Assembly (NCBI GenBank): GCA_945788545.1
Contig: CALZMK010000098.1
Location: 1-6,195, forward strand
Reading direction: 5' to 3'
Length of the DNA stretch: 6,195 nucleotides
Origin: an uncultured Prevotella sp.
GTDB lineage: Bacteria > Bacteroidota > Bacteroidia > Bacteroidales > Bacteroidaceae
Shown: one piece after another, positions 1-5,635 of the stretch
Layout of the letters: every line of letters begins with the position of its first letter
How positions within the stretch are numbered: position 1 is the stretch's first letter
The notes under the pieces: model-generated
Told to the model about the DNA's origin: nothing
Database searches by the model: none
Seen by the model: the letters and a program-made list of their open reading frames with translations, nothing else
Program-made: the position numbers and the translations under genes

Positions 1-3000
1 TTGCGCAGCAATTCCTAATTCCTAATTCCTCATTCCTAATTCCTAATTCCTCATTATCCACCACCGACACGAGATACGGTTTCGGAGTGTCTTCCCAACA
101 ATACTGGAATTCCTCGGTGATACCGCCGCAGCACTTGCTGAATCGGGCGTCGCATATCTCGTCGTCGCTTGTGAGCACCTGACCGCGGGTGGCATTCACA
201 GCCTCCTCGACAGCGGCATTGCCGGCATTGGTGATGCCCTGATAACGCTGACAGTGATCGTCGGCACATACATCGAATATCGTGTGGTCCTCGCGGTCGT
301 ACCAGCGGATTATCTCGTCGTCCTTCTTGATAAACGAGAAGAAACTGTTGGCACCATCTTTCAGTTTGGCTCTCTTCTCCATCTGCGCCAAAAGCCATGA
401 GCGCGAGATGACGGCATGAGCCTTGAGCAGTTCGACACTCGACGTGGCGCTCATCTCGCTCGATATCACACTCTTGAGATATTTCTCGACGTGGATGATG
501 TTGATGGCAGTAATCTCGTCGGCTTCCACCACGAGTTGCAACTGTCCGTTGAACACCTGCGTCTGCTTGCGTTCCCAGTGGAAGTTAACGCCGATGGTCA
601 CGTCGTTGAGCGAGAACGAGGCATCCTCGGTGTGGGGACGGAAGGTGAGTTCGCGATACTGATTGCCGCGCCACAGGATACCTCCCTCGGAGAACTCCAC
701 CGTCTGTTCGCCCTCAAGGGTCTCGCCCTTGGCGGTGTATGGGGCATTGAGGAAGAAGGTTATCTTCTGTCCGCTCACTATTCCCACCTTCACCATCGGT
801 TCTTCCTTGTATTCGGCATTGCGGCGGGGAGCTGACTTATGCTTCACAATCAGTTCTATCACCCTCTTCATCTTATCCTCACTGAGTGCCACCTCGCGCA
901 GTATTGCCTCTGCCTTGTCGGCGGTGAGGCGCTCGAAGTCCTCCTGACGCGGAGTGATGATGAGTCCCGCCATGTCGAGTGCTCCCGGACTCACGAGATA
1001 CTGTGCCTCGCCCTCAGCCGAATAGCAATCGGGACGATGCTTCTCGCGCGGGAAGACCACAGTGAGATAATCATCGGCAACACGCCAACTCACCACATTC
1101 ATCATGGGTTCGGTGTCGCCCTCGTTCTGGGGCAGCGAGTTATATACTATATTAAAGAGACGCTGACCGCTCTGCTTGGATTTGCTCTTGATGAGCAGGG
1201 CTGCCACGGGATAGTCGATGATATTCCATATACCCTCGCCTTCCTCACATTCGAGGATGGGAGTGAGATTGCGCGAGAGGCGCTGCCAACTGCGCTGCAG
1301 GGGGAGCATACCGCTTGTGCCTGCCTGGAAATGGGCATGGTCGGGAGCCGAGGCACCGCATTTGGGCCCATTGTAGAACACCATCATCTCGGGATATTCG
1401 TCGAGCAGATTGAACATCTCACCATAATTGCCCAAGATACGTTGCGGTTCGTGTCTCAGCGAGGGGATGGTGAAATGTGTGGGCAAGATGGGGAATGGAT
1501 TGACGAGCAACTCGAAATGCTCGTCGATAATCTTCTTCGTCTGCTCCTTGGGGCGATTCTCTTCACATAGGAAGCAAGGACGTTTGGCGATAGCCTTCTT
1601 GTCGATATTCGCTCCCGTGGAGGTTATTCTCGCGGGATTCCACTGCACATTGATGGTGATGGCATCGCCGGGGAGTTCGCGGGTCTTCACTCCCTGCAAC
1701 TGCTGGTAGCGATGGCGGGCGTCATCCCATGTCTCCAACTGGCGGTTGAAATAGCGGAGCAGCGGACTGTCGATCATAATATCTGCCTTTCCCTTCTGCA
1801 TCTGTTGGCGTGCGGAGATTTCGAGTGTGCGCAGGCGGTCCTTATACAGGTTGTTGGCATTGATCTTGTCGATGCTCAATGCTGCGTCACTGTTTCCGCC
1901 CCATCGGCGGCATAGATAGAGTTCGTCGTAGATTCTGCCTATGCGATAGCGACGCGAGAAGATAAGACCGAGGGCATAATCCTCGCCATAGCTCGTATTG
2001 GGGAATTGTATCTGACGGAGCAAGGGAGTGAAGAACGCTCTTGGAGCACCCAATCCATTTATTCTCAGGGCGTTGTTCGGTCCGTTCTCATCCGTCCACT
2101 CCTTATGGGCGATGAGTCCGGGAGGGAGGGTGTTAAGGTCGAAGTCGCACATTCGATATGAGCCTATCACCATTGCCGCCTTCTGTTGCTTGAAGGCATC
2201 TACGATAGTCTGCAATGTATGCGGCGAGGAATAGAGGTCGTCGCTGTCGAGTTGCACTGCAAATCGTCCGCATCTCTTGTCGTTGATTGCCACATTCCAG
2301 CATCCGCCGATACCCAGGTCATTCCTCTCCGGAATAATATGAATAAGATGAGAAGATTCCTCATTCCTAATTAATTCCGTAGTTCCATCCGTAGAGTGAT
2401 TATCCACCACAATGACATTGTATTCGAATGTTGTCTCCTGCTGCAACGCACTTCTCACGGCATCGAGGATAGTCTTCTCGCGATTTCTCACGGGGATAAC
2501 CACCGAGGCCTCAACGGGGAAGTCCTGTTCGTTGAAGTCGGGATACTGGTAGTAGTTGGTATCCACAAGTGCTCCGATGGCATCGAGATGGCGTGTAGCC
2601 ACCTGCTCCATCTCTATCTGCACGTTGCGGTTGGCGGGATTGACATAGTCAAACTGCTTCACTCCGCTTGCCCTGAGGTCGCGTTCCTCCTCGGTGTATA
2701 GATACTCGTTGAGATGGTGGATGTCTCCCTTGCGACTGAGAAAGAGGCGCAGGTCGTAGAAGCCGGCATGCTGGAGTTCGTCGCTCTCCGTCTGACTGTC
2801 GGCCCACTCCCTGAGCAACCTGCCATTGATGAGGACGAGCGAACCGAAGTCGAAGTCGTCGCGGATACTGCCCTTCTGATAGTCGATGGTGGGATGTTGT
2901 TTCATCTCGCCGTTCTCCATCGAATAGTGGTCGCTATATAACATTGCAGCATCGGCATCCGCAGCCACACGTAGCAGGCGCTCCAATGCCGACATACCGA

Positions 3001-3262
3001 TGGTGAGCGGTGTGGGTTTGGTGAGCAACAGGGCATAGTCGGAATCCACGTTCTCGGCAATGCTCATCATCGTGTTACTGCTTGTGAGCGAATCCACCAC
3101 TATGAGGGCGCAACCCTCGGGGATTCCACCTTTTGCCGCCATATCGGCACTTACCAATAGGTGTATATGATGTGTTGTCCTGCTGTCGCGCAGGTATGCT
3201 ATTGTCGGCTCGAGCACCGTGAAGTCGTCACAAGCCAAAAAACAGTCAATCTTTCCTCTCAT
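1..3262 (-). CDS. Multidomain GT-A/GT2 glycosyltransferase - HIT/GalT-like (DUF4922-type) - SpoIID/LytB fusion protein, 3' end outside window
   Basis: One frame runs without a stop from ATG at 3262-3260 to the left edge, 1087 codons, so the C-terminus is missing. Residues 1-245 resemble a degenerate GT-A domain (AMLYSDHY at about 106-113, where GT2 enzymes have YSDED). Residues 250-500 are a family 2 glycosyltransferase: VVIPVRNR at 254-261, [10 protein letters not shown] at 285-294, and LDSDD at 338-342 as the metal/nucleotide-sugar site. Residues 510-790 look like the GalT/HIT nucleotidyl-transfer fold: CFLC at 563-566, [13 protein letters not shown] from 588, and HAHFQ at 642-646, matching the HxHxQ site of GalT, Ap4A phosphorylase and GDP-galactose phosphorylase; I recall this as DUF4922. 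Residues 820-1087 match SpoIID/LytB: EM at 936-937 (family catalytic Glu), [10 protein letters not shown] at 947-956, CADDHC at 999-1004, and [10 protein letters not shown] at 1038-1047. No signal peptide or membrane helix is visible. An in-frame TGA lies upstream within the inverted repeat with no ATG between, which supports this start. Substrate and role are unknown; domain calls are from motifs read by eye. Confidence 0.9.
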   Translation of the reverse strand, partial: MRGKIDCFLACDDFTVLEPTIAYLRDSRTTHHIHLLVSADMAAKGGIPEGCALIVVDSLTSSNTMMSIAENVDSDYALLLTKPTPLTIGMSALERLLRVAADADAAMLYSDHYSMENGEMKQHPTIDYQKGSIRDDFDFGSLVLINGRLLREWADSQTESDELQHAGFYDLRLFLSRKGDIHHLNEYLYTEEERDLRASGVKQFDYVNPANRNVQIEMEQVATRHLDAIGALVDTNYYQYPDFNEQDFPVEASVVIPVRNREKTILDAVRSALQQETTFEYNVIVVDNHSTDGTTELIRNEESSHLIHIIPERNDLGIGGCWNVAINDKRCGRFAVQLDSDDLYSSPHTLQTIVDAFKQQKAAMVIGSYRMCDFDLNTLPPGLIAHKEWTDENGPNNALRINGLGAPRAFFTPLLRQIQFPNTSYGEDYALGLIFSRRYRIGRIYDELYLCRRWGGNSDAALSIDKINANNLYKDRLRTLEISARQQMQKGKADIMIDSPLLRYFNRQLETWDDARHRYQQLQGVKTRELPGDAITINVQWNPARITSTGANIDKKAIAKRPCFLCEENRPKEQTKKIIDEHFELLVNPFPILPTHFTIPSLRHEPQRILGNYGEMFNLLDEYPEMMVFYNGPKCGASAPDHAHFQAGTSGMLPLQRSWQRLSRNLTPILECEEGEGIWNIIDYPVAALLIKSKSKQSGQRLFNIVYNSLPQNEGDTEPMMNVVSWRVADDYLTVVFPREKHRPDCYSAEGEAQYLVSPGALDMAGLIITPRQEDFERLTADKAEAILREVALSEDKMKRVIELIVKHKSAPRRNAEYKEEPMVKVGIVSGQKITFFLNAPYTAKGETLEGEQTVEFSEGGILWRGNQYRELTFRPHTEDASFSLNDVTIGVNFHWERKQTQVFNGQLQLVVEADEITAINIIHVEKYLKSVISSEMSATSSVELLKAHAVISRSWLLAQMEKRAKLKDGANSFFSFIKKDDEIIRWYDREDHTIFDVCADDHCQRYQGITNAGNAAVEEAVNATRGQVLTSDDEICDARFSKCCGGITEEFQYCWEDTPKPYLVSVVDNEELGIRNEELGIRNCCA
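11..55 (-). repeat. In-frame heptanucleotide tandem repeat inside the SpoIID region
   Basis: On the minus strand six 7-base units follow one another from 55 down to 14 in the order AATGAGG, AATTAGG, AATTAGG, AATGAGG, AATTAGG, AATTAGG, then AAT. The higher-order period is 21 bases, so the tract encodes two copies of NEELGIR (residues 1070-1083) plus Asn. It follows the conserved SpoIID-like stretch ending in PYLVSVVD, probably a surface loop. Six units keep the frame; adding or losing one or two would shift it. Confidence 0.93.
2356..2372 (-). repeat. Second, partial copy of the heptanucleotide repeat inside the GT2 domain
   Basis: The 17 bases AATTAGGAATGAGGAAT (minus strand) are identical to the minus-strand sequence of 41-25 in the tandem tract. 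They are read in the same codon phase and give I-R-N-E-E (residues 298-302), between the [10 protein letters not shown] motif and the ERNDLGIGG stretch of the glycosyltransferase domain. The two copies lie about 2.3 kb apart in one gene. Confidence 0.75.
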
Positions 3263-3280
3263 GAATATATTTTTTTGGGG

Positions 3281-3425
3281 GGAAGTTAAGGAAGTTAAAG
3301 AAGTTAAGGAAGTTAAAGACAATAGTATTGTGCGTAGAAAACTTCACGATGACACAGTGCGCAGAAAACTGCATACGAAACAATTGTCTTTAACTTCTTT
3401 AACTTCCTTAACTTCTTTAACTTCC
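3281..3425. repeat. Large inverted repeat of 9-base GAAGTTAAR units between the oxidoreductase and the fusion gene
   Basis: The left arm (3281-3323) and right arm (3383-3425) are 43 bases each and complementary at 40 positions. Each arm has four 9-base units GAAGTTAAG or GAAGTTAAA and then GACAAT at its inner end. The 59-base spacer (3324-3382) has its own direct repeat. The three mismatches are all where the A/G of a unit alternates, so some become G-U pairs in RNA. The right arm overlaps the end of the oxidoreductase gene: GGA AGT TAA gives its last Gly-Ser and stop. No T-run follows on either strand, so it is not a standard intrinsic terminator, although the stem could attenuate transcription or protect RNA ends. 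It may be a dispersed Bacteroidales repeat; that is inference. Confidence 0.92.
3330..3373. repeat. Imperfect 17-base direct repeat in the inverted-repeat spacer
   Basis: GTGCGTAGAAAACTTCA (3330-3346) and GTGCGCAGAAAACTGCA (3357-3373) agree at 15 of 17 positions and are separated by 10 bases. The second copy contains GCAG-AAAA-CTGC, a small stem with an A-tetraloop. The pair sits wholly inside the loop of the large inverted repeat, so it appears to be part of the same element. Confidence 0.8.
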
Positions 3426-4376
3426 AGAATTACAATAACCTTTTATTTCTTCAATCCTTTTATTATACTCCCTGTCGAGACGCGCAAAGATGTCGGCAAC
3501 GGTATCGATCGACTTTATCGCCGAAGCTATCTGTCCGATTTCTATCTCTCCGTTTTCCACGTCGCCCTCGAAGATTCCGCGCTTCGATGCCGCCTTGCCT
3601 ATTATCTCGCGCAACGCATCGGCATCGGCTCCTGCTGCCTCGGCTTCCGCCACCTTATTATATAGTGTGTTCTTGACAAGGCGTGTGGGAGAAATCTTCT
3701 TGAGGCATAACATCGTGTCGCCCTCGTTCAATGATGTGCAGAGACGCTTGAACTCGTCGCTTGCCGAACTCTCGGCTGCCAAGGCGAAGAGCGTACCAAT
3801 CTGCACTCCCTCAGCTCCTAATGCCTCGGCGGCAAGGATAGCCTCGCCGCTGCCTATTCCTCCGGCGGCAATAAGAGGCAATGAGGTGGCTTTCCTCACT
3901 TGCGGTATGAGGGTGAATGTAGTTGTCTCCTCGCGTCCGTTATGTCCTCCCGCCTCAAAGCCCTCGGCCACGATGGCATCTACTCCGGCATCCTCGCATT
4001 TGCGCGCGAAAAGACTGCTCGACACGACGTGCGCCACCTTGATACCTGCCTCATGAAGACGGGCGGTGAATTTCTTTGGACTACCAGCCGAAGTGAACAC
4101 TATTTTCACTCCTTCACCGATGATGATGTCCATCAGACGGTCGATCTCGGGATACATCAGAGGTACGTTGATACCCCACGGTTTGGAGGTTGCCTCGTTC
4201 ATCTTGTGTATATGCTCGACGAGGGTTTCGGGATGCATTGATCCTGCTCCAAGCAATCCCAGTCCGCCGGCGTTGCTCACTGCGGAGGCGAGGCGCCAAC
4301 CGCTACACCATACCATTCCTCCCTGTATTATCGGTTTTTCAATACCGAACAATTCGCATATTCTGTTCTTTTTCAT
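3417..4376 (-). CDS. Nitronate monooxygenase / FabK-like FMN-dependent oxidoreductase
   Basis: This 319-residue TIM-barrel flavoprotein belongs to the 2-nitropropane dioxygenase family, which includes nitronate monooxygenases (oxidising alkyl nitronates) and enoyl-ACP reductase II, FabK (last reduction step of fatty-acid elongation, using NAD(P)H). Visible motifs are the N-terminal ICELFGIEKPIIQGGM (residues 6-21), EGFEAGGHNG (138-147) with the family's active-site His at 145, AAGGIGSG (170-177) and GAEGVQIGT (187-195), the last two forming the FMN phosphate site. The length is close to that of FabK, and no signal peptide is seen, so it should be cytoplasmic. ATG at 4376 follows an A-rich leader typical of Bacteroidetes starts. 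The gene lies 35 bases behind coaW with no terminator between, so cotranscription is likely. Its last two sense codons and stop lie in the 9-base-unit inverted repeat. Motifs alone do not separate the two activities. Confidence 0.92.
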   Translation of the reverse strand: MKKNRICELFGIEKPIIQGGMVWCSGWRLASAVSNAGGLGLLGAGSMHPETLVEHIHKMNEATSKPWGINVPLMYPEIDRLMDIIIGEGVKIVFTSAGSPKKFTARLHEAGIKVAHVVSSSLFARKCEDAGVDAIVAEGFEAGGHNGREETTTFTLIPQVRKATSLPLIAAGGIGSGEAILAAEALGAEGVQIGTLFALAAESSASDEFKRLCTSLNEGDTMLCLKKISPTRLVKNTLYNKVAEAEAAGADADALREIIGKAASKRGIFEGDVENGEIEIGQIASAIKSIDTVADIFARLDREYNKRIEEIKGYCNSGS

Positions 4377-4389
4377 ATTTTTCTATTTT

Positions 4390-4411
4390 TATTTTTGGGG
4401 GAGTTAACTCC
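4390..4411 (-). other. Palindrome and C/A-run leader between coaW and the oxidoreductase gene
   Basis: Right after the coaW stop codon comes the perfect 12-base palindrome GGAGTTAACTCC (4400-4411), which then runs into CCCCCAAAAATA on the minus strand. The order TTAACT, C-run, A-run, TA recurs in front of the long fusion gene (3268-3289), with one extra T, one extra C and two extra A. Both copies sit just upstream of a start codon. This may be a shared untranslated-leader motif or a relic of the repeat element; function unknown. Confidence 0.4.
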
Positions 4412-5230
4412 TTAATTATAATAATTTAATCCTGCACCTATGGCAGTGCAAAACTCCGAATGTTGCGGTATGTGGAACCGCACCCCATAGAGTTTGCCTA
4501 TTGCCGGGAAGATGTCCTTGCATGCCGGCAAAAGGGTGAGATTGCCTATCAAGACAAAGTCCTTGATAGTGCTGCCTATCGCCGCCAATACCGCTGCACT
4601 GCCTATCGACTGCAGCACCATGTAGATGAGTCCACGCGCCACATCCTCGGGTTGGGCGTTACTCTGGGCCTTACCGAAGAGTGAGGCTGTGGCATCCATT
4701 GGCAGTCCGGGGAGCGGACTTGCACTGATGTCGCCGATGAGGAGGTTGATGTTGGCAAGATTACCCTTGGTGGCAAGGTCGCAGACATAGTCGATGTCGC
4801 CTGTGTTGAGCAGTAGGCGCGACAAGCCCTGCAACGTTCCGCCACCCGCACCAATACCGCCGATATGGCAGATGTCGTCGCCCACACACTTGACAAACGA
4901 CGTGCCGGTGCCCATGCTCACCACAATGGCGTCATTCATGCCCGACTCATGGCGCGCTCCAAGTCCGTCGGCAAGAAACTCCTCCACCTTGGTTGTCGGC
5001 AGTCCATACACCGGTTTGTCGATATAAGCACTGCCCACACCCGTTAGCATGATATGCTCAATATCGGTAAGACTGATACCCGTGTCATGCAGATACTTGC
5101 CAAACGCCCCGTAGAGCGATGTCACAGGGTCGATTGCCGTGATACGTATTGGCGACACTACCTCGCCATCCTTTATTCCTATGATTTTTGTGGTACTTAT
5201 GCCCACGTCAATTCCTATTATTATTCCCAT
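4412..5230 (-). CDS. coaW: Type II pantothenate kinase (first step of CoA synthesis)
   Basis: The 272-residue protein would phosphorylate pantothenate with ATP to 4'-phosphopantothenate in the cytoplasm. It has the acetate/sugar kinase-Hsp70-actin fold: GIDVGISTTKIIG near the start (residues 6-18, phosphate-1 loop), KVEEF (81-85) in the region expected to carry the catalytic Glu, SMGTGTSFV (105-113), and the glycine-rich GGIGAGGGTLQGL (124-136) typical of the Fumble/CoaW (type II) family. The length fits the Staphylococcus-type CoaW enzymes, which are known to escape CoA feedback inhibition; whether this one does is not visible. ATG at 5230 lies about 30 bases below a good Bacteroidetes promoter and has only a weak purine stretch (AAGAG) before it. 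It is the first gene of a likely transcription unit with the oxidoreductase. A related ATPase of the BadF type is a less likely alternative. Confidence 0.9.
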   Translation of the reverse strand: MGIIIGIDVGISTTKIIGIKDGEVVSPIRITAIDPVTSLYGAFGKYLHDTGISLTDIEHIMLTGVGSAYIDKPVYGLPTTKVEEFLADGLGARHESGMNDAIVVSMGTGTSFVKCVGDDICHIGGIGAGGGTLQGLSRLLLNTGDIDYVCDLATKGNLANINLLIGDISASPLPGLPMDATASLFGKAQSNAQPEDVARGLIYMVLQSIGSAAVLAAIGSTIKDFVLIGNLTLLPACKDIFPAIGKLYGVRFHIPQHSEFCTAIGAGLNYYN

Positions 5231-5259
5231 TGCTCTTGTTCAGTAAATGAATTATTGGG

Positions 5260-5291
5260 CAAAGGTAATATTATTTTTTCTTTTTACCAAA
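5260..5291 (-). promoter_or_regulatory. Bacteroidetes-type promoter for coaW and the genes behind it
   Basis: On the minus strand TTTG (5291-5288) is followed by 20 bases and then TACCTTTG (5267-5260), matching the primary sigma factor consensus of Bacteroidetes (TTTG at -33, TAnnTTTG at -7). The coaW ATG follows after about 29 bases, which leaves a short leader with no room for a riboswitch. Confidence 0.85.
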
Positions 5292-5326
5292 AATATTAGG
5301 GATTTTATAGTATTTTTGCGTATAAA

Positions 5327-5366
5327 TACAAAAAAGCTGCTCAAAAATTGAGCAGCTTATTTTGTA
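5327..5366 (-). terminator. Intrinsic terminator behind tRNA-Phe
   Basis: On the minus strand AAGCTGCTCA and TGAGCAGCTT form a perfect 10-base-pair stem around a five-base loop, running directly into a T-run (5335-5330). Flanking TACAAAA and TTTTGTA can extend the pairing. The tRNA 3' end is 4 bases upstream of the structure, so it should end the tRNA transcript before the coaW promoter. The plus-strand reading also has some T's (TTATTTTG), but no plus-strand gene needs it. Confidence 0.93.
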
Positions 5367-5370
5367 TGAG

Positions 5371-5443
5371 TGGTGCCACCAGGAATCGAACCGGGGACAC
5401 AAGGATTTTCAGTCCTTTGCTCTACCAACTGAGCTATGGCACC
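5371..5443 (-). tRNA. tRNA-Phe (anticodon GAA)
   Basis: The 73-base cloverleaf can be folded by hand: acceptor GGTGCCA/TGGCACC with discriminator A, D-stem GCTC/GAGC with loop AGTTGGTA, anticodon stem AAGGA/TCCTT with loop CTGAAAA (anticodon GAA, plus-strand 5408-5410), variable loop GTGTC, and T-loop TTCGATT. The T-stem CCCGG/CCTGG has one C-U mismatch in its middle pair. The CCA end is not encoded and must be added after transcription. The gene has its own promoter upstream and terminator downstream, so it is a single-gene unit. Confidence 0.98.
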
Positions 5444-5464
5444 GTTGTTTCTCATTTGCGGGTG

Positions 5465-5496
5465 CAAAGGTACTAACTATTTTTCAATCTACCAAA
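5465..5496 (-). promoter_or_regulatory. Bacteroidetes-type promoter for tRNA-Phe
   Basis: TTTG (5496-5493), 20 bases, then TACCTTTG (5472-5465) on the minus strand. The -7 element and spacer length are the same as in the coaW promoter. It lies 21 bases before the tRNA, giving a short 5' leader. The rest of the thiL-tRNA interval (5497-5586) is A/T-rich; I see no further gene in it. Confidence 0.85.
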
Positions 5497-5586
5497 TCTT
5501 TGGCTCTAAAATGTCTATATTTTAACAACTATTTAGAATAGTGGTATTTTTTCGCCTTGATATTTACAGACTTTTACATTATTTGC

Positions 5587-5631
5587 ATTGAACACAGAGA
5601 CACAGAGTCACAGAGTGTCTCCGTGTTCAAT
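5587..5631 (-). repeat. Octamer-repeat hairpin downstream of thiL, possible transcript end
   Basis: Arms 5587-5603 and 5615-5631 are 17 bases and complementary except for one position, which becomes a G-U pair in the minus-strand transcript. One arm plus the loop contains three CACAGAG copies (5593-5599, 5601-5607, 5609-5615) spaced at 8 bases. The hairpin starts 4 bases past the thiL stop codon, where a terminator is expected, but no T-run follows. It could stabilise the mRNA 3' end or be a dispersed repeat that landed there. Confidence 0.8.
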
Positions 5632-5635
5632 ATGA

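Noticed and set aside
54..398. Minus-strand frame of 114 codons at 398-54
   Set aside because: It is out of phase with the long gene, rich in Arg and Cys, and covers the conserved SpoIID segment in the wrong frame.
416..1570. Long open frames on the plus strand (416-835 and 839-1570)
   Set aside because: They lie opposite the continuous minus-strand frame with clear SpoIID and HIT motifs, and their translations resemble no family; they are mirror frames of a well-biased gene.
3319..3331. TACTATTG on the minus strand as a -7 element for the fusion gene
   Set aside because: It differs from TAnnTTTG at one position and has no TTTG about 20 bases upstream, so it is too weak to call.
3281..3425. 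Possible CRISPR array
   Set aside because: Units are 9 bases and contiguous, there are no unique spacers of regular length, and the arms are inverted rather than direct.
3219..3665. Plus-strand frame containing KEV and LTS tripeptide repeats
   Set aside because: The repeats arise because the 9-base units of the inverted repeat are read in frame; the rest overlaps the oxidoreductase gene on the other strand.
4400..4411. GGAGTTAACTCC as a terminator behind coaW
   Set aside because: It can form only a four-base-pair stem with a TTAA loop and is followed by C and A runs, not T.
5371..5443. C-U mismatch in the tRNA T-stem as a sign of a pseudogene
   Set aside because: All other stems pair fully, conserved loop bases are intact, and the gene has its own promoter and terminator, so it appears functional.
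5528..5542. ACTATT-TAG-AATAGT mini-hairpin upstream of the tRNA promoter
   Set aside because: Six A/T-rich pairs with a three-base loop and no nearby gene end; expected by chance in A/T-rich spacer DNA.
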